From: a virus
DNA length: 20,690 nucleotides
IMG/VR virus record: IMGVR_UViG_3300010885_067901
Location: 1-20,690 of that record
Reading direction: 5' to 3' (one strand)
Shown: in pieces, positions 1 to 6,929 of the stretch
Layout of the letters: the number at the start of each line of letters is the position of its first letter
How positions within the stretch are numbered: the stretch's first letter is position 1
Notes under the pieces: model-generated
The model's database searches: none
Seen by the model: the letters and a program-made list of their open reading frames with translations, nothing else
Told to the model about the DNA's origin: nothing
Program-made: the position numbers and the translations under genes

Positions 1-19
1 CGAATTGTTCGTAGTTCAT
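1..19 (-). CDS. 5' end of an unknown gene, cut by the window edge
   Basis: An ATG (minus strand) at 19-17 opens a frame reading MNYEQF before the window ends. Its support is a Shine-Dalgarno-like GGAGAG at 34-29, 9 nt before the ATG, inside the last codons of the upstream gene. It continues the same-strand run of small genes. This is one of the few convincing ribosome binding sites in the window. Nothing can be said about function. Confidence 0.5.
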
Positions 20-20
20 A

Positions 21-350
21 TTATTTGTCTCTCCAGTGTTTGTTAGGAATGCCTCTTTTGTCTGCTACATATTGTAAAACGCCATTGCAGTCGCTTTTAC
101 TTTGCCTATACATTTCAAATAGCTTCGGAATATCTTTGTGTGGAACTCCTTCTGCATCAGCAGCAGGTGCAAAGTAATCGTTGACGTTGATGTAAAGATT
201 TACTGTGCCATTGCCATTATCATTGCCAGAAAACAAGATGCCTTCATCCAAGAGAAATGCCAGCATATCTTCTTCGTTTGGGACTTTTTCACCAGCAATT
301 TCAAAGTAGTAATTGCGTTCAATTGTAACTGTTTCAGAATATTTTAGCAT
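21..350 (-). CDS. Unknown phage protein, 109 aa
   Basis: I do not recognise this protein. It is acidic and soluble, with no membrane segment or signal peptide. The middle (about residues 35-65) is rich in Gly, Asn and Asp, and the C-terminal third is more basic. Its ATG lies 7 bp inside the end of the upstream gene (344-625), so the two are probably translationally coupled from one transcript. No clear Shine-Dalgarno sequence precedes the ATG. Its last codons carry the GGAGAG that serves the next gene. The tight packing supports a real gene. Confidence 0.7.
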   Translation of the reverse strand: MLKYSETVTIERNYYFEIAGEKVPNEEDMLAFLLDEGILFSGNDNGNGTVNLYINVNDYFAPAADAEGVPHKDIPKLFEMYRQSKSDCNGVLQYVADKRGIPNKHWRDK

Positions 351-625
351 GGCTCATTTACAATTTCAACATCAAATTCATCAACACTGCAAAATTCTCC
401 ATCCCAACGCTCACCTTCTTCAAAAATATCAATTTCATTTTCAAGTTGAGGGTTTCTCAAGCCACAGACACATATTCCTTTTATCCCGTTGAAGTTAACA
501 CAACTTTCCCATTCTTCAAGAGTCACACGAAGAAGTTGTTCAGGTGGTCTGCAATTATAATCATAAACTTCAGTTCCTTCTTTGAACCAAGTATCAGGCT
601 TTGCTGTTAGTTTGACGTATTTCAT
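344..625 (-). CDS. Unknown phage protein with scattered cysteines, 93 aa
   Basis: A small acidic protein that I do not recognise. It has six cysteines (for example C-V-C-G around residues 52-55), but they do not form a standard zinc knuckle. Its ATG overlaps the stop of the upstream gene (ATGA), which suggests coupling. It also has its own near-consensus promoter whose -10 box ends 8 nt before the ATG, so it could be transcribed separately as an almost leaderless mRNA. Being downstream of a Cys-rich gene fits a small accessory module of unknown role. Confidence 0.72.
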   Translation of the reverse strand: MKYVKLTAKPDTWFKEGTEVYDYNCRPPEQLLRVTLEEWESCVNFNGIKGICVCGLRNPQLENEIDIFEEGERWDGEFCSVDEFDVEIVNEPC

Positions 626-1131
626 TCTTTACTACTATAGAGTTTATCCCACAATTTGTCAACTTCTTTTAATGCATCACCTGCAATCTCACCAATGTTT
701 TCTTCACCAGATTCTTCAATAATATCTTTCAAAGCATTAAACATGACTTCCCACTGATCTTGGAAGCAATTATAATCCTTCAAATTGATCTCTCCATACT
801 TGCATTTGACTGCTTCACAATTGATAGGGGGGCAGCAACCTGTCTCTCCGCAGCTATCGCATTTGGCGCAATAGTCGTTTTCAGAATCAATTTGGTTTTG
901 AATATCTGGGCTATAATTTGTGTTTATTTTTTCATCATTGCTAAACTCTGCAATGATTTCTTGGTGAATAAAATAACAAATTTCAGTGGTGCCAGGAATT
1001 CTGAAACCATATACTGTTTCTTCGTCCATAATGTCTGTTCGACCTGTGCAAATACCTTCCCCTTCATATTTGTTATAGTCGTATGGACCTTGGCAGTAGA
1101 TTGTATATTTTTTATCTTTGATTGGAATCAT
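622..1131 (-). CDS. Unknown phage protein with a central cysteine cluster, 169 aa
   Basis: The middle of the protein holds seven cysteines in 23 residues (C88, C91, C94, C99, C100, C105, C110), spaced C-x2-C-x2-C-x4-CC-x4-C-x4-C. This suggests a metal (Zn or Fe-S) site or a disulfide knot. The flanks are acidic: a beta-rich N-terminal half and a C-terminal half (residues 120-169) likely helical and rich in Glu and Lys. There is no signal peptide, so cytoplasmic metal binding is more likely than disulfides. It is the first minus-strand gene after the homing endonuclease and has its own promoter at 1156-1185. I cannot assign a function. Confidence 0.75.
   Translation of the reverse strand: MIPIKDKKYTIYCQGPYDYNKYEGEGICTGRTDIMDEETVYGFRIPGTTEICYFIHQEIIAEFSNDEKINTNYSPDIQNQIDSENDYCAKCDSCGETGCCPPINCEAVKCKYGEINLKDYNCFQDQWEVMFNALKDIIEESGEENIGEIAGDALKEVDKLWDKLYSSKE
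634..662 (-). promoter_or_regulatory. Sigma70-type promoter, near-leaderless, for the 93-aa gene
   Basis: TTGACA at 662-657, a 17-bp spacer and TATAGT at 639-634. The ATG at 625 is 8 nt after the -10 box, so the expected start of transcription is 0-2 nt from the ATG. The whole promoter lies inside the 3' end of the upstream coding region. Confidence 0.75.
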
Positions 1132-1155
1132 ATTATTGTTTAATTTAGTATTGCT

Positions 1156-1185
1156 ATACTATCGTCTATTTTAGAAAAATGTCAA
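1156..1185 (-). promoter_or_regulatory. Sigma70-type promoter with inverted repeat over the -10 box
   Basis: TTGACA at 1185-1180, an 18-bp spacer and TAGTAT at 1161-1156. The ATG at 1131 follows 24 nt later, so this mRNA has a leader of about 17 nt with no Shine-Dalgarno sequence. TAGTAT (1146-1151) and ATACTA (1156-1161) form a 6-bp inverted repeat with a 4-nt centre, whose right arm is the -10 box. This could be an operator. Confidence 0.65.
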
Positions 1186-1228
1186 ATTTTTTAGAAAATT
1201 TATATTTTCAGTGTAAATAAAATTGTAT

Positions 1229-2203
1229 ATGTCCAAACTTACCAAATCTGATGAACAATCAATAATTAATAATTATTGTAAAAAATTAATGACCACAACT
1301 GAAATACAAAAAAATTTTCAAATATCTCCTAATACAATTTATAAAATATTAAAAAATAATAATATCACCTATAAAGGAAATAATTTACCTGAACACACTC
1401 AAAAGAAAATTTGCGAATCATATCAATCTGGTCAATCTGTTAAAGATATAATGAAAAATATGGAGTTAGGAAGGAGTTCTGTTTTAAAATATTTAAAAAA
1501 ATTTAAGATAAACGTAATCAATAAAGGGGTATTTGAGAGGAAATATTCTATAAATGAAAATATTTTTACCTCTATAGATTCCTATGAAAAAGCTCAGTTT
1601 TTAGGATTGATTTATGCCGATGGTTCTTTATCTAAAAAAAATAAAAATATTTCATTAAGATTAAGAGAAGATGATATTGACTACTTAAATCAATGGAATA
1701 CAGATCTTTTAAAAACTGAACGTCCAATCTCTTTTGTACAAAGAGAAAGTATGATAAGCCCTATTTCGAAAAAAGAATATAAAAGCCCTTTTCGAATGGC
1801 TATTTTAGATATTTCTTGTAAAAAAATTTATGAAGATGCTCTTGCATTGGGACTGAAACCTAATAAAAGTAAAGAAGATTTGAGAATGCCCCAAATTGAA
1901 GATCAGTTTAAATTATCATTCATTTTAGGGCTATTTGAAGGGGATGGTTGTGTCACTTTTTGTCAAAAAAGCAGGTATTTTCAAATAGCGTGCCAAGAAA
2001 ATATGGCTTTAGATGTTCAAGAATATTTAAAATCTATCGGGATTTTCTCTATTGTTTATAAAAGACATTCTATTTATATCTTACAAATTGCAAGATGGGA
2101 GGATTTAAAGAAACTTTATTCTTTATTGTATAAAGATGCGTCTATTTTCTTAAAAAGAAAAAAAGAGAAATTTGAACAGTTACTTAATAGTAGAAAAACC
2201 TAA
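1229..2203 (+). CDS. Free-standing LAGLIDADG homing endonuclease with N-terminal HTH domains, 324 aa
   Basis: Two LAGLIDADG helices are visible: LGLIYADG near residues 125-132 and LGLFEGDG near 233-240. The Asp of each ADG/GDG is a catalytic metal ligand in this family. A single chain with two motifs acts as a pseudo-dimer and cuts a long asymmetric site. The N-terminal 95 residues look like two helix-turn-helix units (about 22-45 and 68-92), probably for extra DNA contact. I chose the ATG at 1229; a TTG two codons upstream is less likely. The gene is on the opposite strand to its neighbours, is very A-rich and is not inside an intron or intein that I can see. Its last 24 bp overlap the end of the convergent gene at 2180-2764, and both ends look intact. 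Confidence 0.9.
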   Translation: MSKLTKSDEQSIINNYCKKLMTTTEIQKNFQISPNTIYKILKNNNITYKGNNLPEHTQKKICESYQSGQSVKDIMKNMELGRSSVLKYLKKFKINVINKGVFERKYSINENIFTSIDSYEKAQFLGLIYADGSLSKKNKNISLRLREDDIDYLNQWNTDLLKTERPISFVQRESMISPISKKEYKSPFRMAILDISCKKIYEDALALGLKPNKSKEDLRMPQIEDQFKLSFILGLFEGDGCVTFCQKSRYFQIACQENMALDVQEYLKSIGIFSIVYKRHSIYILQIARWEDLKKLYSLLYKDASIFLKRKKEKFEQLLNSRKT

Positions 2204-2764
2204 TCTCTCTGCTTCTTGAGGTGAAAGAGTAGCGTACCAACCTCCTCTAATGCATTTCACACCTAGTTCTCCTGTATTTTCACAGGTTTTACTACATAAA
2301 TATCCTGCAAAAGTAACCATTCCATCAATCTTTTTGTCTCCACCAGAGTAGTAGAATCTCAACTCGGAAAATTTTGATTTGATTTGATCAATCTTAACTG
2401 CTGGGGTATAAACTTTGTTGAATGCGACATACTTGTGAGATTGTGTTCGAAATTTTTCGACAAAGTTATAAAAAGGCTTGTTAAGTTCCCACTTGTTGTA
2501 TTTGGGAAACCATTTGATAAACTTTGTATGAAACCATGTAGGGACTTTAAAACATGCATTCCATAGATAATACTTCTTGCTTGTGATTACTCTTTTTGAT
2601 TGGTACTGACCTTTTGTGTATGATGTGATAGCTCCACACAACTCATCAATGATAGTTTCCCAACCTTCGGGAACCCACGCCCCGCATCGACATTCTTTGC
2701 CATTTTTCCCGTCATAAAATAAGTCGGGGTATTTATTGATTAAATATTGTTCAAAGTTTTCCAT
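2180..2764 (-). CDS. Conserved-type phage protein with C-terminal Cys/Gly-Gly-Trp motif, 194 aa
   Basis: The C-terminal half matches a pattern I know from many phage hypothetical proteins: an I-K-x-K-F-x-x-L-R-F-Y-Y-x-G-G-D segment, a helix, a Cys pair region (CSKTCEN) and a GGWYATL end. The paired cysteines plus a further C suggest zinc binding. The N-terminal half has C-R-C-G-A-W at residues 25-30 and several Trp residues. No function is established that I know of. The gene ends convergently with the homing endonuclease, and its 3' end appears complete, so the endonuclease inserted beside it rather than into it. No strong promoter or Shine-Dalgarno sequence is seen. Confidence 0.78.
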   Translation of the reverse strand: MENFEQYLINKYPDLFYDGKNGKECRCGAWVPEGWETIIDELCGAITSYTKGQYQSKRVITSKKYYLWNACFKVPTWFHTKFIKWFPKYNKWELNKPFYNFVEKFRTQSHKYVAFNKVYTPAVKIDQIKSKFSELRFYYSGGDKKIDGMVTFAGYLCSKTCENTGELGVKCIRGGWYATLSPQEAERLGFSTIK

Positions 2765-2784
2765 GTTATTTTTCTAGTAAAGCT

Positions 2785-3009
2785 TTAACGATGCTCGCAG
2801 TCGGTGAGCTTGTCGTTCTGTGAATGAAGCTGTGGACTTTGATGATCCCCCCACTTGCCGCACATGGCACACCAGTATTTAGTGCTCACAAATTCGCTCT
2901 CTGGCACGTCTGTAATGCTCACATCATTAACTTGAACATATTTCTTACCTTTTTTCTGGTACAAGGCGCGGTTATTTTGTTTGTCGTATATAGAGTTCAT
3001 TGCGTTCAT
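2785..3009 (-). CDS. Small zinc-finger-like phage protein, 74 aa
   Basis: The C-terminal third carries C-A-M-C-G (residues 47-51), two His at about 56 and 62, and a terminal C-E-H-R, which is a possible Zn site. The N-terminal part is basic. I do not recognise a family. A promoter with a 16-bp spacer ends 7 nt before the ATG, which argues for this start. The second Met (residue 4) is a possible alternative. Confidence 0.68.
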   Translation of the reverse strand: MNAMNSIYDKQNNRALYQKKGKKYVQVNDVSITDVPESEFVSTKYWCAMCGKWGDHQSPQLHSQNDKLTDCEHR

Positions 3010-3016
3010 GAATTAA

Positions 3017-3044
3017 ACTATACTTTGTATTTTAAAGGAGTCAA
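3017..3044 (-). promoter_or_regulatory. Sigma70-type promoter, near-leaderless, for the 74-aa gene
   Basis: TTGACT at 3044-3039 (one mismatch), a 16-bp spacer and TATAGT at 3022-3017. The ATG at 3009 is 7 nt further on. It fills the 36-bp gap between two genes, and no Shine-Dalgarno sequence is present. Confidence 0.72.
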
Positions 3045-3045
3045 G

Positions 3046-3609
3046 TTAAAGTTTAAATGATAACTTTTGAATTTGAGATCCTATTAATAGAAAGATTTTG
3101 CTTATTTTATATAAAATATTTCCTAATTTTCTCTGGCATTTTCCGCGAATAGTTTTACTAAAAGCGATTTGTTTTTTAATTTTTTTAGCGATCTTTTCTT
3201 CTCTTTCTAGTCTAGGAGCAGAGTCTTCTTCCTCATATTTAAACAAAGATATTTCATCGACTTTACCATTAATAAAAACAATTTTTAAATGAATCGAAAC
3301 ATCTAAAGATTCTGTTTGTAAATAGTCGTAACATATAATAGTTGTTGTGATGTCGTAAGGAATAGTCTCTGTAGAGATTATCTTCATGTATCCTTTTAAG
3401 AAATGATTTTCATCGCTTACCCATTCGCAATTGTTCTTGTTATACGTTAAGCTATCGTTTTCAATGCTGTAAGTGGCTAAAGCTTGATCAAAGTCTTTAG
3501 TTTGCAAAGATATTTCTTCGCCCTCGACTAGACTTAAATACTTATTTATTTTTTTATCAATTCCTAATAGTCTAGATTTAGAAACGATAATACTATCGAA
3601 CATGCCCAT
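3046..3609 (-). CDS. Unknown 'MGMFD' phage protein, 187 aa
   Basis: The N-terminus M-G-M-F-D-S-I-I-V followed by G-E-E-I-S-L-Q-T-K is a start I know from many small phage and plasmid hypothetical proteins, so I place the start at 3609 rather than at an in-frame Met 18 codons upstream that lies inside the preceding gene. The first 130 residues look beta-rich. The C-terminal 55 residues are strongly basic, with a hydrophobic stretch (ILYKISKIFLLIGS) that may be an amphipathic or membrane-contacting helix. It lies 5 nt after the preceding gene and probably shares its transcript from the 3878-3905 promoter. Function unknown. Confidence 0.7.
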   Translation of the reverse strand: MGMFDSIIVSKSRLLGIDKKINKYLSLVEGEEISLQTKDFDQALATYSIENDSLTYNKNNCEWVSDENHFLKGYMKIISTETIPYDITTTIICYDYLQTESLDVSIHLKIVFINGKVDEISLFKYEEEDSAPRLEREEKIAKKIKKQIAFSKTIRGKCQRKLGNILYKISKIFLLIGSQIQKLSFKL

Positions 3610-3614
3610 TTTAT

Positions 3615-3872
3615 TTAAATTTCCCAAGTTGTGTTTGAAGATGTATGGCCGCACTGCTCGCAAATATCGCGAGCAAAATCTATTTCGTCATACTGAAATA
3701 ATTTGATTAAATCAGTAACAAATAAACTACCTTCGCTGATATGATCTTGTACTTTAATCAATAAATATTGAAGAAAATTATCTGTTTCGGTTTTATTCAT
3801 TTCTCGCAAATCTTTTCCATCAACTGTCCAAGAATCGTCCATACATGTTGAATGTTGAATTATTTTTTTCAT
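3615..3872 (-). CDS. Unknown small phage protein, 85 aa
   Basis: A small acidic protein with a C-terminal C-E-Q-C-G motif (one Cys pair) and no other recognisable feature. A TTG 11 codons upstream would make it longer, but that TTG is the start of the -35 box TTGACA of a consensus-like promoter whose -10 ends 5 nt before the ATG at 3872. The ATG is therefore the better start, and the message would be leaderless. It is followed after 5 nt by the MGMFD gene. Confidence 0.68.
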   Translation of the reverse strand: MKKIIQHSTCMDDSWTVDGKDLREMNKTETDNFLQYLLIKVQDHISEGSLFVTDLIKLFQYDEIDFARDICEQCGHTSSNTTWEI

Positions 3873-3877
3873 TTCGG

Positions 3878-3905
3878 AATATATATTTGTTTCTTTATTT
3901 GTCAA
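3878..3905 (-). promoter_or_regulatory. Sigma70-type promoter, predicted leaderless
   Basis: TTGACA at 3905-3900, a 16-bp spacer and TATATT at 3883-3878, then 5 nt to the ATG at 3872. The -35 box lies in the last codons before the stop of the oxygenase gene. The expected start of transcription falls on the AUG itself. Confidence 0.78.
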
Positions 3906-4716
3906 GGGCTGGTTGGTAAATCTTTTCGCGGAACCATTTAGTCAAAACAAATTTCTCTCCCTCTTCTACTGGCATTCCCCAATGCATAGATTCCTGAATG
4001 TTTTGGCCGTCCTTTGTATCTTGCCACAAAATCATTTTGCCCATTTCAGGCTTTGATTCGTAATCTATTTTGGTGAATTTAGTGTGTCCTCCTTTGGGAG
4101 TATCGTTTAAATAAACCATTGCTGTCCAAGTGCGATTTCCTTTAGTGGCTATTTCTTTTGTTTGAAACTCAGAGTTGGGAAACAGTGTGTCAAAATGAGG
4201 TTTAAATTGCTCGCCTTCTTTGTAGTATTGACCTTGAATTTGTTCTGTGAATTTTTCGGGAACGTTAATCAAACTAAAGATTCTATCCTCTACTAAATTA
4301 ACAATATCATATTTGTTTCTGTATAAATTAGTGGTCGAGCTAGTGCGAAAATCAGAGAGAGTATTGCCTCCTGTTTGATAGTCAATAACAGAAGACTTTG
4401 TGCAATTAGCGCGAATCACTTCAATAATTTTGACGCACTCTTCCTCATTAAAGATGTTTTTGATTTCAAAAATATTTAGTTTATCAGAGAGTCTCTTCGC
4501 TGGAAATCTGGTATTAGAGAGGATCTTTTCTACGTCTAATTCTGGAGCGTTGTTTTGAACTTCAAAAATATCTGGGATTCCAAATTCGTTGATAATTAAT
4601 TCTTTTTTAAATCCTTTGTCTAAAAGAATTCCTGCGATCTCCCTTTTGGGAGAGCCTCTTTTCACATTGTCCCAAATCCAAAATTTCCAACTGTCATCAA
4701 AAGAATTAAAATTCAT
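3895..4716 (-). CDS. Prolyl-4-hydroxylase-type 2-oxoglutarate/Fe(II) oxygenase, 273 aa
   Basis: The double-stranded beta-helix oxygenase domain fills the C-terminal half. The iron ligands are visible as H174-x-D176 (in PHFD) and H245 (in SMHWG), and K255 (in GEKFVLTKW) is placed to bind the 2-oxoglutarate carboxylate. The order YKEGEQ, PHFD, RTWTAMVYLND, GGHTKF, H, G-x-K is the P4Hc pattern, so proline hydroxylation is the expected chemistry, though phage relatives have few known substrates. The first 60 residues form a separate small helical domain. I start at the ATG at 4716; the longer frame upstream runs into the divergent gene. The two genes leave a 34-bp AT-rich gap with TATA-like sequence for both promoters. 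A possible substrate is the Pro-rich protein at 20453. Confidence 0.88.
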   Translation of the reverse strand: MNFNSFDDSWKFWIWDNVKRGSPKREIAGILLDKGFKKELIINEFGIPDIFEVQNNAPELDVEKILSNTRFPAKRLSDKLNIFEIKNIFNEEECVKIIEVIRANCTKSSVIDYQTGGNTLSDFRTSSTTNLYRNKYDIVNLVEDRIFSLINVPEKFTEQIQGQYYKEGEQFKPHFDTLFPNSEFQTKEIATKGNRTWTAMVYLNDTPKGGHTKFTKIDYESKPEMGKMILWQDTKDGQNIQESMHWGMPVEEGEKFVLTKWFREKIYQPALDK

Positions 4717-4750
4717 ACTATATATACGTTTGAATCGTGTAATTTCTAGT

Positions 4751-5419
4751 ATGAAGTTTGATTCTAAGGCTAGACAAATATTCAAAAAATTGCCTAATGA
4801 CGTAAAAAACTATTTTTATGAAGTTGATGAAAAATGTAAAAATCATCAAATAAATTTTAGATTAAGCGGCGGAAAAAGCCTTAACGCTAACGGCTCTAGA
4901 TGTGGAGGATGGTTTGACGATTCAACTAAAGAGTTGGCTATAGCTTTAAATATGCCTTTAAAATGGAGTTTGTCCATTCTTCTGCATGAAGAATCTCATT
5001 TAGACCAGTGGCTAGATCAAAATTCTGTCTGGTATAATAGCAAAATTAATAACAGCTTTCAGCGTTTTTTTTCTTGGTTAGCTAAAGATTCTGAAATTCG
5101 CTACCCCTTGAAAGAAGCAAAAAATATTATTATCCTTGAAGCTGATTGTGAAAGAAGAACATTGCGAAAGATTCGCAAACGTTGGTCGCATATTATAGAT
5201 TGCGAAACTTATTCTAGGTCTGCTAATGCTTATATGTTTTCTTACTTGTGGATGGCGAAAAGTAGAAAATGGATAGGTTGCTGTGTAAAACAACAGTATT
5301 TCTTGAAGCATTTCTCCGCTAAAATGCAAAAACAATATAATTTCTTGCCAGAAAAGTATCTTAAATTATTCTTGACTCAAGACAACAAAAAACCCCTCTC
5401 CAAACGGAGAGGGGTTTAG
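4751..5419 (+). CDS. Phage HExxH putative metallopeptidase, 222 aa
   Basis: The motif LLHEESHLDQW (H79, E80, H83) is a zincin-type site, and an acidic segment ILEADCE (E130, E134) downstream could supply the third ligand. The order CGGWFDD, HExSHxDQW, LEADCE, A-N-A-Y and R-K-W recalls a phage family often annotated as metallopeptidase domain protein, whose substrate I do not know. The start is the ATG at 4751; earlier in-frame codons overlap the divergent oxygenase gene. It is the only plus-strand gene besides the homing endonuclease in the first 14 kb. Its last codons form the left and right arms of a strong terminator hairpin. Confidence 0.78.
   Translation: MKFDSKARQIFKKLPNDVKNYFYEVDEKCKNHQINFRLSGGKSLNANGSRCGGWFDDSTKELAIALNMPLKWSLSILLHEESHLDQWLDQNSVWYNSKINNSFQRFFSWLAKDSEIRYPLKEAKNIIILEADCERRTLRKIRKRWSHIIDCETYSRSANAYMFSYLWMAKSRKWIGCCVKQQYFLKHFSAKMQKQYNFLPEKYLKLFLTQDNKKPLSKRRGV
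5381..5417. terminator. Bidirectional rho-independent terminator inside a coding end
   Basis: A 12-bp stem (5390-5401 with 5406-5417), mostly C-C-C-C-T-C-T-C-C, closes a 4-nt loop (AAAC). Read on the minus strand it is followed by TTTTTT then GTTGTC, a good U-tract, so it should stop the minus-strand operon that ends with the holin-like gene. Read on the plus strand it has only three T before the TAG stop at 5417-5419, so termination there would be weaker. It codes the last residues of the plus-strand gene. Confidence 0.88.
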
Positions 5420-5431
5420 TGGGCCTGCGGG

Positions 5432-5617
5432 TTATTTGTCTTTTGCTTTGCCGATATTTAAGGCGAGCCAATCAATTACCATGTAAGCTTTCTTAATAAA
5501 GCCGTCATCCTTTGGGGTAGGAGTTAAAGCGGCGATAGCGGAACATGTTGCCACGATAGAGGTAACAATATTAAAAATGTCGATTTTGTGAATGAGAATC
5601 CAAGTGATAGCGTTCAT
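5432..5617 (-). CDS. Holin-like small membrane protein, 61 aa
   Basis: One hydrophobic segment (about residues 12-31, FNIVTSIVATCSAIAAL) is followed by T-P-T-P-K-D-D and a C-terminal W-L-A-L-N-I-G-K-A-K segment. This layout is common in small phage proteins annotated as holins or holin-like, which form lesions in the inner membrane at lysis. It is the last gene before the terminator at 5381-5417 and sits 8 nt after the metallophosphoesterase gene. No endolysin is adjacent, so a lysis role rests on the family resemblance only. Confidence 0.62.
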   Translation of the reverse strand: MNAITWILIHKIDIFNIVTSIVATCSAIAALTPTPKDDGFIKKAYMVIDWLALNIGKAKDK

Positions 5618-5625
5618 GCTTTTAT

Positions 5626-6333
5626 TTACACATAAAACGGCATATACGACTCATCAATATTTAAACATTTAAATTCTGTATTTTCGTAATTAGTTGTAGA
5701 ACTCTGATGAAAGTGTCCGTAAATCCAATTTTTTGGCTTGGTTCTTTCATATAAATAATCAAGTTGCTGACTCTCTTCAATGAGATCATTTTTCAAATCA
5801 GGGTCTTGATCGCACCAATATTTGATGTTATCAAATCCTTTGAAAGCTCCACAGACTCCTGGGCGAGTATGAGTTACAACTAAATCGTACTGACGATTTT
5901 CATATGGAAATTCGTGTTCAAGTTTGAGATTAAAGGGTTCATCGCTCCACCATGATTTACCTTCTTTGCGAAAGCGACGATCAACGCTTACTGCACCACC
6001 AACAAGTAAGATGCTTTTACCAAGCAGTTCTAATTCGCTGTAATCAGCAAGTAGAGTAATATTAGCAATCCCAAAAGGATTGTTAGTTTCTGCAAAGTAG
6101 GATGGGTCATCATGGTTGCCGCGAATTACGTAAAGATGGCAGTTGGTTTTAGTGAGAATCTTACTAAGAATAGTTAATTCGGTCTTGTAGTAATTTGGCT
6201 TGTAAAAACCTAATCCAAAATCTCCAACTTGAATAATATAGGCATCAGAAATGTTCTTTCTGATTTCATTTTTAAAAGGCCCAAACTCTGCGTGAATGTC
6301 TCCGATTAATATTATTTTATTTTTTTCCTCCAT
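5626..6333 (-). CDS. Calcineurin-like metallophosphoesterase, 235 aa
   Basis: The metallophosphoesterase signature is complete: G-D-I-H (residues 11-14), G-D-F-G (37-40), G-N-H-D-D (72-76), T-H near 154 and G-H-F-H (206-209). These residues hold two metal ions and hydrolyse phosphomono- or phosphodiesters. The length is typical for the small phage and bacterial members of the family, and the substrate (nucleotide, RNA end or protein) cannot be told from sequence. It follows a 58-codon gene after 3 nt and precedes the holin-like gene in the same operon. No Shine-Dalgarno sequence is visible. Confidence 0.9.
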   Translation of the reverse strand: MEEKNKIILIGDIHAEFGPFKNEIRKNISDAYIIQVGDFGLGFYKPNYYKTELTILSKILTKTNCHLYVIRGNHDDPSYFAETNNPFGIANITLLADYSELELLGKSILLVGGAVSVDRRFRKEGKSWWSDEPFNLKLEHEFPYENRQYDLVVTHTRPGVCGAFKGFDNIKYWCDQDPDLKNDLIEESQQLDYLYERTKPKNWIYGHFHQSSTTNYENTEFKCLNIDESYMPFYV

Positions 6334-6336
6334 AAC

Positions 6337-6513
6337 TTATTCAAGAGTATCGAAAACAAAATTTTCGCGGATTAACTCCATAATAGCATCATTTATTTTT
6401 TCTTTGATAACAATACTTGTTGGATTATCAACATGTTTATGTGCTCGGTTAAAACCTAGAGAGATTCCGTTATCAATGCATTCGGTAATTATTTTATAGT
6501 AATTTGCTTTCAT
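6337..6513 (-). CDS. Small conserved-type phage protein, 58 aa
   Basis: A minus-strand frame begins at an ATG at 6513-6511 (MKANYYKIIT) and ends with a TAA at 6339-6337. It has a C-I-D-N-G-I-S-L-G-F-N-R-A-H-K-H segment and a C-terminal D-A-I-M-E-L-I segment. Small phage proteins with this E-C-I-x-x-G-I-x-x-G-x-x-R-A-x-K-H pattern are familiar to me but have no known function. It fits the operon exactly, 7 nt after the upstream stop and 3 nt before the metallophosphoesterase ATG. It is likely helical and cytoplasmic. Confidence 0.75.
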   Translation of the reverse strand: MKANYYKIITECIDNGISLGFNRAHKHVDNPTSIVIKEKINDAIMELIRENFVFDTLE

Positions 6514-6520
6514 AATATTC

Positions 6521-6925
6521 TTATTTTAATTTGCTTTGAATGATAGCATCAGTTCCTTTAGCCCACGCTTCATTAATCTCATCAATGGTGGTCCAGCATT
6601 CGTTTGGTAACGCATCTGGTGGCCCAATGATTTTCATGCACGCCTCTAGAGCTTCAAGCAACTCGGTGTTGTTGGTTTTGACTTTATTGAGTTCAGCTAC
6701 TAATTTTTCCACTTTCGGCGCTCGATCTTTTAAATCTCCGCGAGAACGAATGATGCTTTTGATTTTTACTTGATTGTCATGGGCAGCTTTCCATTGATCG
6801 CGCTCTTTATTAGCTTCTGCCAACTCGCGTTCAAGTTGTCGGGCAAAGTCGGGCGCAATGCAGAGATCGCCTTCTTTGCATGTCATGCTTTCGTTTGCGT
6901 CTGTGCGTGGTGTTGGTATTTTCAT
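6521..6925 (-). CDS. Phage coiled-coil protein with 'PTPRTDA' start, 134 aa
   Basis: The N-terminus M-K-I-P-T-P-R-T-D-A is a common opening of phage small proteins, followed by D-F-A-R-Q-L-E-R-E-L-A-E-A and a heptad-like helical region (about residues 30-95) that suggests a coiled coil. I start at this Met (6925), 4 nt after the upstream stop; an in-frame Met 11 codons earlier would overlap the upstream gene. The C-terminal part contains C-W-T-T-I-D-E-I and is probably also helical. The family has no known function that I am aware of. Confidence 0.75.
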   Translation of the reverse strand: MKIPTPRTDANESMTCKEGDLCIAPDFARQLERELAEANKERDQWKAAHDNQVKIKSIIRSRGDLKDRAPKVEKLVAELNKVKTNNTELLEALEACMKIIGPPDALPNECWTTIDEINEAWAKGTDAIIQSKLK

Positions 6926-6929
6926 AATT

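Noticed and set aside
760-1143. 127-codon plus-strand frame with hydrophobic sequence
   Set aside because: It is antisense to the Cys-rich gene, which has a promoter and operon-like spacing; hydrophobic antisense frames are expected opposite polar coding DNA.
4589-4750. 54-codon N-terminal extension of the plus-strand HExxH gene
   Set aside because: It lies antisense to the oxygenase coding region, and the protein begins naturally at the ATG at 4751.
4717-4785. 23-codon extension of the oxygenase gene
   Set aside because: It overlaps the divergent gene and adds no domain; the ATG at 4716 fits the family better.
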